DNA from: Betaproteobacteria bacterium
GTDB lineage: Bacteria > Pseudomonadota > Gammaproteobacteria > Burkholderiales > Usitatibacteraceae
Direction: 5' to 3'
Length of the DNA stretch: 9,526 bases
NCBI GenBank assembly: GCA_012274175.1
Contig: JAAOZZ010000465.1
Coordinates: 1 to 9,526 of the forward strand
The notes below the pieces were generated by a model. That model made no database searches. It worked only from the letters and a program-made list of their open reading frames with translations, and was not told the DNA's origin. The stretch's first letter is position 1; each line of letters starts with the position of its first letter. A program made the translations under genes and the position numbers. Positions 1 to 6,236 of the stretch are shown piece after piece.

Positions 1-48
1 CCCTCGCGCTCGGAGAAGCTGCGAAGCTTCCTCGAAGGCGAAAGCTGA
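1..48 (+). CDS. C-terminal end of an unidentified protein (partial)
   Basis: Frame 1 is open from the first base to a TGA at 46-48 and encodes PSRSEKLRSFLEGES. It is read as the tail of a real gene because a well-formed intrinsic terminator follows 6 bp after the stop. Fifteen residues are too few to assign a family, and I do not recognise them. The gene converges on the minus-strand EEP hydrolase gene, whose stop codon overlaps the T-tract of the terminator. Confidence 0.45.
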   Translation, partial: PSRSEKLRSFLEGES

Positions 49-54
49 TCCCCG

Positions 55-76
55 CGCCCGCGCAAGCGGGCGTTTT
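55..76 (+). terminator. Intrinsic terminator with GCAA tetraloop
   Basis: A 7-bp perfect GC stem (CGCCCGC 55-61 with GCGGGCG 66-72) closes on a GCAA loop of the GNRA type, then runs into TTTT at 73-76. It terminates the plus-strand gene ending at 48. On the minus strand the hairpin lacks a T-tract, so it is a weaker terminator for the EEP gene, which ends at 76. Confidence 0.75.
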
Positions 77-768
77 CACTCCCTGAGCTCCAGCGTCGCC
101 ACCAGCGGCAGGTGGTCGGACGCCGCGCGGGCGCGCACGCTGTCGTTCACGGCCACGCCGCGCAGCAGCGACCCCGGGTGGGCCCAGACGCGGTCGAGTG
201 CGAAGATCGGCATGTACGAAGGGAAGGTGGCGCACGCCGGCGTCTCCTCGAAGTGGCGGTGCAGGCGCCGCAGCGGCCGTCCCCAGAGGAACCACTCGTT
301 CAGGTCCCCCAGTAGCACCGCCGGCTCGTCGTCGCGCCAGTTGAACAGCGCCAGCAGCCGCTCCACCTGCGCTCGTCGTTCCGCGGGCCTCAGGCCCAGG
401 TGCGTTGCCACCACTTTCAGCGGACGTCCCGGGCATTCGATGTCGGCTGCAATCGCGCCGCGGGGCTCGCGCCGCCCGAAGGTGAGGTCGACCTGGCGCG
501 TCGCGGTGATCGGGTGGCGCGAGAGCAGCCCATTGCCGTAATGGCCGTCCCCGCGGGACAAGGTCGCGCCCGCGACCGCGTCCATCCCCGTTTCCCGCGC
601 GAGCCAGGCGAGCATGTCGATGCCGCTCGCGCGCGACTCGACTTCCTGCAGCGCCACCACGTCGGCGTCGATCTCCCGCAGGACCTCGAGGATGCGCCGC
701 TCGGAAAAGCGCCCGTCGCGGCCGATGCCGCAGTGGATGTTGTACGTCGCGATGCGCATCCGCGCCAT
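76..768 (-). CDS. Endonuclease/exonuclease/phosphatase (EEP) family metal-dependent hydrolase
   Basis: A 230-residue EEP-fold (PF03372) protein, expected to cleave phosphodiester or phosphoester bonds with a divalent metal. The usual catalytic set is visible in order: Asn10 in TYNIH, Glu42 in LQEVE, His123 in ATHLG, Asp155 and Asn157 in LGDLNE, Asp192 in LDRVW, and the terminal Asp218-His219 in SDHLP. Length is normal for a stand-alone domain. There is no signal peptide or membrane segment, so it is likely cytoplasmic. The first ATG is chosen because a GAGG lies 5 nt upstream; a second in-frame ATG three codons on is possible. It begins 7 bp after the stop of the PLD/VTT gene, which implies cotranscription and perhaps related phospholipid or phosphodiester substrates. 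The substrate cannot be read from the sequence. Confidence 0.93.
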   Translation of the reverse strand: MARMRIATYNIHCGIGRDGRFSERRILEVLREIDADVVALQEVESRASGIDMLAWLARETGMDAVAGATLSRGDGHYGNGLLSRHPITATRQVDLTFGRREPRGAIAADIECPGRPLKVVATHLGLRPAERRAQVERLLALFNWRDDEPAVLLGDLNEWFLWGRPLRRLHRHFEETPACATFPSYMPIFALDRVWAHPGSLLRGVAVNDSVRARAASDHLPLVATLELRE

Positions 769-775
769 GGGCGCC

Positions 776-2875
776 TCAGTGCTTCTGGCGCCGGAGCCAG
801 CGCTGGCCTCCGAAGGCGAGTGCTGCCAGCACGAAGAGCGCGCCGCCCACCAGCCACATGTTGATGCGCGACGGGTCCCCGAGCGCGCCGGCCACCTGGT
901 CGCTCAGCACCGTCGCCGCGAGCATGCCGGGCAGGATGCCGATGAAGGAGCCCAGGATGAACTGGCGGAAGCGGATGCGCATCGCGCCCATCACGAAGTT
1001 CACGACGGCGAAGGGCGCCACGGGCACCAGCTTCACGACCGCCACCGCGAGCACGCCGCGGCGGCGCAGCACGTCGCTCAGCCGGTTCAGGCGCCGGCCC
1101 GCGAGGCGGCGCACCGTATCCCTGCGCGCGAGCCGTCCGGGCAGGTAGCTCGCCACGGCGGCGAGCAGCATTCCGGTGAGCCCGTAGAGGAACCCCAGCC
1201 AGGGCCCGAACGCGAACACCGCGGCGAGCGTGATCATCCAGCGCGGGAACATGACGAGTATCGCGGGCATGTACGCGGCCACGACGACGAGGGGCGCCCA
1301 CCAATGGCCGGCGAAAGCGTCGGCCCATCCCATCGCCCGATCCGCGCTCACCAGGTGCGCGAGCGGCGTGTAGCGCCACGCGAGCACGAGGGCGATCACG
1401 GCGACGGCGATCCCGGCGAGCGCTCCCCGATGGGGCTTGTCGTGCTCCTCGGGGGCAACCGCCGAGATCTCCCGTACGAGCGTATCGAGGGGGATGGGAC
1501 GCTCGAGATCCGCCACGGCGGCGAGGGTGAGTGCCGTCTCCGGCGCCTCGGCGGCTTCGAGCACCTCGAGGCGCCGCGCCCCGTGGGAGAGCTTCGCGAT
1601 GGCGCGGGCCATGGCGCCCCGGCGCCCGATCGCGCGCTCCACCGCCTCCCGTTCAACCCCCAGGTGCTCCGCGAGCAACCCGTCGCGCAGCCTACGGATG
1701 GACCGGGAAATGGGCTCCTCGCCGCGCGCCTCGAGCGTCACGTCGCACTCCGTATCCATGCCCATGGAACGGTTGCTGAGGTTCGAGGAGCCCACCCGCA
1801 GCCACTCGTCGTCCACTACCATCAGCTTCGAGTGCAGGTCGATGCAAGTGCCTTCGGCGAGCCCGTCGACATGGGGGTAAAAGGCCTGGAACCGCCCATG
1901 GCGGTCGGCGGCCCGCAGCTCGCGCACCAGGCGCGTGCGCAGCACGTGCATGGTCGCCTCCTCGAGCCACCCGTGGCTCAGGAGCCGCGTGACGAGCACG
2001 ATCTCGGGCCCGTCGGGCCGCGCCAACCGGGCGGCGAGCGCCGCTCCGACGCGGTGCGACGTGAAGTACTGGTTCTCGATGTAGATGTAGTCCCGCGCGC
2101 GCTCGATCATGTCGAGGTAGAGCGCCTCGACATGGCGCACCCCCTCTTCGCCGTTGCCAGGCGGCATGGTGCAGGAAATCGCGGCCGACACGTCCTCGAT
2201 GTCGGCCCGCATCCCCGGCGGCCAGGGATCGGTATCGGTCGCAGCGGCCTCGAGCGATTCGCCGGTCGCCCGGCGCCAGCGCTCGCGAGCCGTGCGCGAG
2301 AGCTCCCGCGCGGCCTCGCCGTCCACCGCAACCATCGCGTCATGGAACGGCGGGTAGGGTTCGCCGTTGAACGTGCGGCGCGGATCGCCCGGCGCGTGGC
2401 GAGGCGTGTCCCAGCGCCGGTTGGTGAGGTCCAAGCCGCCGGCGAACGCGAGCTTGTCGTCGATCACGACGATCTTCTGGTGATGGGATCCCGCGACCGG
2501 ATTGGTGTCGTCGTAGCGGAACGCGATCCGCTTGTGCGGCTTCCACTCGATGCCGTAGATCGGCGGGAACTCCCGGTCAGTCCCGAACACCATCGGATAG
2601 TCCCAGTCGAGGATGCGGATGCGAAGCGCGCGGCGGCGCTTGGCGAGAGCGTTCAGGAACTCGCCGATGCTCTCGAGCGCCCGTCCCCGGTCGTCGAAGC
2701 GCACCGCGGCGCGGCTGTCGAAGTCCCACGCGAGGATGAGGATCGAGCGCTCGGCGCGCTCCGCGGCGCGGCGGAACGCCTCGAAGTACGCTTCACCGTC
2801 CACCAGCAGCGCCGAGCGGGCGGCCCGCGCGACCGCGCAGCAGTTGTGTCCGGTGCGAAAGAGGCTCGAAGGCAT
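776..2875 (-). CDS. Phospholipase D-like / VTT (SNARE-associated, DedA-type) fusion membrane protein
   Basis: About 699 residues from the second Met. Residues below are numbered from the longer start at 2905, which adds ten. The N-terminal half is a two-motif PLD enzyme: HKD1 is His142, Lys144, Asp149 followed by Gly156-Gly157, and HKD2 is His358, Lys360, Asp365 followed by GSSN 372-375. Both are intact, so phosphatidyl transfer or phosphodiester hydrolysis is expected. Residues about 495-700 hold a VTT/DedA domain with several membrane spans (about 495-512, 536-552, 558-588, 616-640, 648-665, 682-698), a family linked to lipid handling in the membrane. The ATG at 2875 is preferred because AGG lies 7 nt upstream while the ATG at 2905 has no Shine-Dalgarno sequence, and because family members tend to begin close to the LFRTGHNC segment. 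The gene lies downstream of the cyclic-nucleotide-binding gene and 7 bp before the EEP gene. A cardiolipin-synthase-like role is possible but unproven. Confidence 0.92.
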   Translation of the reverse strand: MPSSLFRTGHNCCAVARAARSALLVDGEAYFEAFRRAAERAERSILILAWDFDSRAAVRFDDRGRALESIGEFLNALAKRRRALRIRILDWDYPMVFGTDREFPPIYGIEWKPHKRIAFRYDDTNPVAGSHHQKIVVIDDKLAFAGGLDLTNRRWDTPRHAPGDPRRTFNGEPYPPFHDAMVAVDGEAARELSRTARERWRRATGESLEAAATDTDPWPPGMRADIEDVSAAISCTMPPGNGEEGVRHVEALYLDMIERARDYIYIENQYFTSHRVGAALAARLARPDGPEIVLVTRLLSHGWLEEATMHVLRTRLVRELRAADRHGRFQAFYPHVDGLAEGTCIDLHSKLMVVDDEWLRVGSSNLSNRSMGMDTECDVTLEARGEEPISRSIRRLRDGLLAEHLGVEREAVERAIGRRGAMARAIAKLSHGARRLEVLEAAEAPETALTLAAVADLERPIPLDTLVREISAVAPEEHDKPHRGALAGIAVAVIALVLAWRYTPLAHLVSADRAMGWADAFAGHWWAPLVVVAAYMPAILVMFPRWMITLAAVFAFGPWLGFLYGLTGMLLAAVASYLPGRLARRDTVRRLAGRRLNRLSDVLRRRGVLAVAVVKLVPVAPFAVVNFVMGAMRIRFRQFILGSFIGILPGMLAATVLSDQVAGALGDPSRINMWLVGGALFVLAALAFGGQRWLRRQKH

Positions 2876-2926
2876 GATGGGGCCTGGCAGGCAAAGCCAA
2901 GGCATCCATACGACACGAGCGGCGTG

Positions 2927-2943
2927 AGCCCCGTGGTGGGGCT
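2927..2943. terminator. Weak hairpin between the cyclic-nucleotide-binding and PLD/VTT genes
   Basis: AGCCCC (2927-2932) pairs with GGGGCT (2938-2943) around a 5-nt loop. No T-tract follows on either strand. It could slow or attenuate transcription between the two minus-strand genes, but it may equally be chance in GC-rich DNA. Confidence 0.25.
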
Positions 2944-2975
2944 GGACAGGTCCGGACGGACTACGCCCGGCGGTT

Positions 2976-3875
2976 TCAGCCGAGCTGGGCGTTCATGTAG
3001 CGCAGCCGCTCCGTTACCGCGCGCAGCATCGCCATGGCGAATGCGGGTTGCGCCTTCACCGCCTCGAGGAGCGCGGAGCGGTCGAACTGCAGCAGCTCGC
3101 ATTCCGTCTCGGCGATCGCGGTGGCGGTGCGCGGCGACTGGTCGACGAGGGCCATCTCGCCGAAGGTGCCGCCGGGGTTCACCGCCTCGACGGTATTGCC
3201 GCGGATGGAGATCGCGACACGGCCCGACTTCACCACGTACATGAAGGCGCCTTTCTGCCCTTCGCGCATGATCTCGGTCGAAGCCCAATGGCGCACGGTC
3301 GACGCACGCGGCAGCGCCGCTTCGAACTGGGCGAGGAGCGCGGGCTCGAATACGGTCGACTCGTGGGCGGGCAGGTTCGCCGCGGTCTTGCGAGCGGCGA
3401 GGCGCGCGGCGATGAAGCGCAGGCGGTCGAACATCACGCTCATCAGCATGAGGGCGAATTCGGGCGCCTGGGCGAGGGCGGCCTGAAGGCCCGTGCGGTC
3501 TAGGGAGATCGCGAGGCAATCGCTCTTCGCAGTGGCGGTGGCGCTGCGCGGCCGCTCGCTCACCACCGCCATCTCGCCCAGGACTTCCCCCGCTTTCAAC
3601 GTATCGAGGAGGCGGCCGCCATGCGCGAGCGCCACCTCGCCCTCGCAGAGGAAATACATGCGGCTCGCCGAGCGCATCGAGAAGAGCCCGCCCTTCGCCT
3701 TGTCATCCTCGGCGAAGAGCACTTGTCCGGCGGAAAATCGCTCGCTCTTGCCGGCCGCGCGAAAGATCCTTTCGGCGACGGCGGCGTTGTAGCAGGGGCT
3801 CGCCGCGGCCTTGAAGGGCGCGGAAGGCGTGGGCGCGTGCGCCGCCTGCGGCTTGGTGAAATCCATGTCGTCCAT
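2976..3875 (-). CDS. Protein with two tandem cyclic-nucleotide-binding domains
   Basis: Two CNB (CRP-like beta-roll, PF00027) modules in tandem and nothing else. Residues are numbered from the longest start at 3914; the preferred start at 3875 removes 13. Domain 1 (about 45-170) has its phosphate-binding cassette at Gly113-Glu114 to Arg123-Ser124. Domain 2 (about 187-310) has Phe251-Gly252-Glu253 to Arg262-Thr263. Both cassettes keep the Glu and Arg that contact a cyclic nucleotide, so both may bind ligand. There is no helix-turn-helix, kinase, channel or GGDEF domain, so it is not a CRP-type regulator; a sensor acting through a partner protein is the plausible role. Domain 1 is stretched between its first strands (about 70-87). 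The ATG at 3875 is preferred because the ATG at 3914 would place the tRNA -10 element inside the gene. Neither start has a clear Shine-Dalgarno sequence. Confidence 0.85.
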   Translation of the reverse strand: MDDMDFTKPQAAHAPTPSAPFKAAASPCYNAAVAERIFRAAGKSERFSAGQVLFAEDDKAKGGLFSMRSASRMYFLCEGEVALAHGGRLLDTLKAGEVLGEMAVVSERPRSATATAKSDCLAISLDRTGLQAALAQAPEFALMLMSVMFDRLRFIAARLAARKTAANLPAHESTVFEPALLAQFEAALPRASTVRHWASTEIMREGQKGAFMYVVKSGRVAISIRGNTVEAVNPGGTFGEMALVDQSPRTATAIAETECELLQFDRSALLEAVKAQPAFAMAMLRAVTERLRYMNAQLG

Positions 3876-3901
3876 CGGGTCGGATCCGTTTCGCGGGTTG
3901 C

Positions 3902-3907
3902 TAGAAT
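3902..3907 (+). promoter_or_regulatory. Probable -10 element for the tRNA-Ile gene
   Basis: TAGAAT matches five of six bases of the sigma-70 -10 consensus and stands out in GC-rich DNA. It lies 21 bp before the mature tRNA 5' end and is followed by a GC-rich discriminator (GGGGC), as is common at stable-RNA promoters. No good -35 hexamer is seen at 16-18 bp upstream; GTCGGA at 3879-3884 is a poor match. Confidence 0.45.
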
Positions 3908-3928
3908 GGGGCATGTCGCATGCGCGAC

Positions 3929-4002
<74 letters not shown>

Positions 4003-4021
4003 CCCCTCGCTTCCCATTGTA

Positions 4022-4045
4022 GCGACGGACCGGAAGTCCGTTCGC
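4022..4045. terminator. Hairpin between convergent tRNA-Ile and LytTR regulator genes
   Basis: A stem of nine pairs with one bulged T: GCGACGGAC (4022-4030) with GTCCGTTCGC (4036-4045), around a 5-nt loop. It lies 20 bp past the tRNA and 6 bp past the regulator stop. No T-tract is present on either strand, so its use as a bidirectional terminator is inference from position. Confidence 0.4.
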
Positions 4046-4050
4046 GCCCG

Positions 4051-4836
4051 TCACATTTGCCGGAAGAGGTGCAGGTAGCTGCGGCTCACCGGAAGCACCT
4101 CGTCGCGGCCCTTGAGGTGGACGTGCGCGGTCTCGTTGGCTCCGCGCGTCACGTGGCTGATCGCGCGGCGGTTCACCACCACCGAGCGGTGCACCTGCAC
4201 GAATTGCGATCGATCGAGCTGCTCCACGAGATCCTTCAGCGGCGTGCGGATGAGCGCCTCGCCCGGCTTGCCGCCGTCGCCGCGCCAGGCGATCAGCGTG
4301 TACTTCTCGTCGGAACGCAGGAAGTCGATCTCTTCGACCGGGATCGGGCGCAGCGCCTGTCCGACGGACGCGTGGATCCAGCGCAGCGGCGCCGGGGAGG
4401 CCTTCCGCTCGAGGCGAACCGCCAGCTGCTCCAGCAGCGCCTCGATTTCGGGCGGCGGCCCGGCGGCGCGCAGCCGCGCCTGCAGCCGCGCCACCGTGTC
4501 GGCCAGCCGCGCCGGCTCCAGCGGCTTCACCAGGTAGTCGATCGCCTTCTGCTCGAAAGCCTGGACCGCGTACTGGTCGTAGGCCGTGACGAACACGAGG
4601 TGGGCGCGCTGGCCGATCCGGCGCGCCGCCTCCACGCCCGACAGGCCCGGCATGTGCACGTCGAGGAAGCAGATGTCGGGCTTCATCGCATCGCACTGCG
4701 CGACCGCCTCGCGCCCGTTGCGCGCCTGCGCCACCACCTCGAGCTCCGGCCAGGCCTCGCCGAGAAGGCGCGCGAGCGACTTGCGCAGCAGCGGCTCGTC
4801 GTCGGCGATCAGCGCGGTGGGGCGTCGGCTGGTCAT
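4051..4836 (-). CDS. LytTR-family response regulator
   Basis: A 261-residue two-domain regulator. The receiver domain (about 7-122) has the acidic pair Asp12-Asp13, phosphoacceptor Asp59 in FLDVHMPG, Thr84 in FVTAY and Lys104 in LVKPLE, so it should be phosphorylatable. A linker of about 25 residues leads to a LytTR DNA-binding domain (about 150-260) with the typical IDFLRSDEKYTLI, VHRSVVVN and VSRSYLHLF segments. LytTR proteins such as AlgR bind tandem 9-10 bp repeats and usually activate transcription. Its ATG overlaps the kinase stop as ATGA, so translation is coupled and the pair forms one two-component system. A much longer reading frame runs upstream through the kinase gene out of phase and is ignored. 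Targets are not shown by the sequence; the divergent DUF3494 gene is a candidate. Confidence 0.95.
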   Translation of the reverse strand: MTSRRPTALIADDEPLLRKSLARLLGEAWPELEVVAQARNGREAVAQCDAMKPDICFLDVHMPGLSGVEAARRIGQRAHLVFVTAYDQYAVQAFEQKAIDYLVKPLEPARLADTVARLQARLRAAGPPPEIEALLEQLAVRLERKASPAPLRWIHASVGQALRPIPVEEIDFLRSDEKYTLIAWRGDGGKPGEALIRTPLKDLVEQLDRSQFVQVHRSVVVNRRAISHVTRGANETAHVHLKGRDEVLPVSRSYLHLFRQM

Positions 4837-5885
4837 GCAGGTCGTTGCTCCGCGGGAAAATCCAGCTCGGTGCAGGCGCCGTGGGGCTCGAGGGAACGAA
4901 GCTTGAGCTTCGCATCGCCGCCGAACACGAGCTGCAGGCGCTCGAGCAGCGTCGCGAGGCCCGTGCCCAGGCCCTGGCCGGATGTCCGCAGGCCCGCTCC
5001 CGTGTCGCGCACCTGCACGCGGCAGCGGCTGTCGCGCACTTCCACGCGCACCTCGATCCGGCCGCCTTCCTCGCTCGGGTCGATGCCGTGGCGCACGGCG
5101 TTCTCTACCAATGTCAGCAGTGTCGTCGGCGGGCAGCGCAATCCCAGCGCCGCCGCGTCGACCTCGAACGCGAATTGCAGGCGGTCGGGCATGCGCATGT
5201 GCATGAGCTCCAGGTACGCGCGCACCAGCTGAAGCTCCTGCTCCATCGTGGTGGCGGGCTCGTGCAGGCGCGGCACCGCGGCGCGCAGGTAGGCGATGAG
5301 GCTGTCGAGGACCGTGGTGGCCTGGGGCGAACCGGAGTCCACCAGTTCCCGCACGTTGGCGAGGGTGTTGAAGAGGAAATGCGGCTCCACCTGCGCTTGC
5401 AGCAAGCGTAGCCGCGAATCGAGCGCGTTGCGCTCCAGCTCGCCGCGTTCGCGCTCGCGCTGCCGGAAGAGTGCGGCCACCGCGATCCACGGCGCCACGA
5501 GCAATCCCGTCATGGTCATCGTGAAGTAGCCGTTCACCCGCAGCGGGTTCTTCCAGAACGGTGCCGGGTCGCCATGGGTGATCGTCAGGTAGACCGCCAG
5601 CACTGCGAGGGGCACCGCGCAGGCCACGCATGCCACCTGCAGGACCCAGCGCGCGAGCCAAGCGGGCAGGCGCGCAGGCCACTGCTCGAACAGACCGAAG
5701 GCGAGCATCGCCGCCAGCCCGACAGGCATCTCGCGGACCATGATCTGGGTCGCCGGAGTGGTGGTGAACCCGGGGCTGATGACCAAACCCATCAGCGACG
5801 ACACCCCGAGCGCGAGCAGCACGCGGGGCCAGGCGAGCGTGCGGGCGAGGCCGTGCGGCGCGGGACGAGTCGCGGTAGGAACCAT
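4833..5885 (-). CDS. LytS/AlgZ-type sensor histidine kinase (His_kinase family)
   Basis: A 350-residue membrane kinase. Four hydrophobic spans at about 20-38, 50-66, 80-101 and 120-140 form the sensor part, with no large periplasmic domain. A short coiled linker (141-162) leads to the PF06580 dimerisation/phosphorylation segment with His169 in VEPHFLFNTLANV. The ATP-binding domain shows the N-box Glu261-Asn262-Ala-Val-Arg-His, the G1 box DTGAG at 294-298 and a GLGTGL lid at 305-310. All catalytic elements are present. The ATG at 5885 is chosen because the protein then begins shortly before the first membrane span. The frame stays open upstream to 6182, but that stretch is Arg/Pro/Gly-rich and looks non-coding. 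No Shine-Dalgarno sequence precedes the ATG. It overlaps the response regulator by 4 bp and should phosphorylate it; the stimulus is unknown. Confidence 0.93.
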   Translation of the reverse strand: MVPTATRPAPHGLARTLAWPRVLLALGVSSLMGLVISPGFTTTPATQIMVREMPVGLAAMLAFGLFEQWPARLPAWLARWVLQVACVACAVPLAVLAVYLTITHGDPAPFWKNPLRVNGYFTMTMTGLLVAPWIAVAALFRQRERERGELERNALDSRLRLLQAQVEPHFLFNTLANVRELVDSGSPQATTVLDSLIAYLRAAVPRLHEPATTMEQELQLVRAYLELMHMRMPDRLQFAFEVDAAALGLRCPPTTLLTLVENAVRHGIDPSEEGGRIEVRVEVRDSRCRVQVRDTGAGLRTSGQGLGTGLATLLERLQLVFGGDAKLKLRSLEPHGACTELDFPAEQRPA

Positions 5886-6137
5886 CACGCGAGGATAGTG
5901 ACGTATGGGCCGCCCGTGAAGCGCGATGGGACCGCCTGCGCCGCCCGCGCCGCGAAGCACGCCGGGTCGCGACGAGCCGCGGATGGCACGGCTCATCGGC
6001 CGGCGGGCCCCTGTCGCCGGACGGCGGCCGACCCGGCGAAACGGCAGAACGATGTGTGCGGAAACGAACGGAACAGCTCGTGCCGACAGGGCAAAGTCGC
6101 AGTGGGCCACGAGTCGTTTCGCGCGGAGGTTATTTGG

Positions 6138-6166
6138 TTGCGCATACTTGTGCTTCGGCGTACATT
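6138..6166 (+). promoter_or_regulatory. Candidate sigma-70 promoter of the DUF3494/IPTL-CTERM gene
   Basis: TTGCGC (6138-6143) and TACATT (6161-6166) are separated by 17 bp, giving a three-of-six -35 and a four-of-six -10 inside the only AT-rich part of the intergenic region. It lies about 65-70 bp upstream of the Shine-Dalgarno sequence. It is overlapped by the short repeats described at 6140-6179. Other hexamer pairs in this stretch are weaker but cannot be excluded. Confidence 0.35.
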
Positions 6167-6179
6167 GGCGCACACTTTT
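6140..6179 (+). repeat. Short direct repeats GCGCAYACTTKT around the DUF3494 gene promoter
   Basis: GCGCATACTTGT (6140-6151) and GCGCACACTTTT (6168-6179) match at 10 of 12 positions, 28 bp apart. A third related copy, GCGTACATTG (6158-6167), lies between them, one helical turn before the last. Their position over and just downstream of the candidate promoter suggests an operator. The binding protein is unknown. Confidence 0.35.
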
Positions 6180-6224
6180 CAAAACAATTTACATGGTGGT
6201 TCAGACGGTTACGAAGGGTTGTTC

Positions 6225-6231
6225 AAGGAGG
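6225..6231 (+). promoter_or_regulatory. Strong ribosome binding site setting the DUF3494 gene start
   Basis: AAGGAGG lies 5 nt before the ATG at 6237. This fixes the start, although the reading frame stays open for more than 600 bp upstream. Confidence 0.85.
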
Positions 6232-6236
6232 GGGCC

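Larger units (their letters stand above)
5886..6236. other. 351-bp divergent intergenic region (kinase operon / DUF3494 gene)
   Basis: No gene is supported here. The half next to the kinase gene (5886-6060) is very GC-rich, and reading frames through it give low-complexity Arg/Pro/Gly peptides. The half next to the DUF3494 gene (about 6120-6200) is markedly AT-richer and holds the likely promoter and a set of short repeats of the form GCGYAYAYTT. On the minus strand, TTCACG (5914-5919 region) and TATCCT (5892-5897 region), 17 bp apart, could be a weak kinase promoter; that would place the transcript start at or next to the kinase ATG. Confidence 0.6.

Noticed and set aside
2950..2957. GTCCGGAC palindrome downstream of the cyclic-nucleotide-binding gene
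   Set aside because: Eight-base palindromes are expected by chance in GC-rich DNA, and nothing else supports an operator here.
614..3244. Plus-strand open frame of 876 codons
   Set aside because: It is the antisense shadow of the PLD/VTT gene in GC-rich DNA: His/Arg/Glu/Pro-rich with no domain, while the minus strand has intact HKD motifs and membrane spans.
5886..6182. N-terminal extension of the kinase up to 6182
   Set aside because: The extension is Arg/Pro/Gly-rich without a signal or domain and runs into the AT-rich promoter region of the divergent gene. The membrane-span pattern fits a start at 5885.
6204..6224. CGGTT and GGGTT repeats 10 bp apart as a LytTR site
   Set aside because: They resemble AlgR-type half-sites only loosely, and the spacing is half of what LytTR dimers normally use. 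Too weak to list as a site.
5574..6236. N-terminal extension of the DUF3494 gene
   Set aside because: It overlaps the kinase on the other strand, and the strong AAGGAGG plus signal peptide place the start at 6237.
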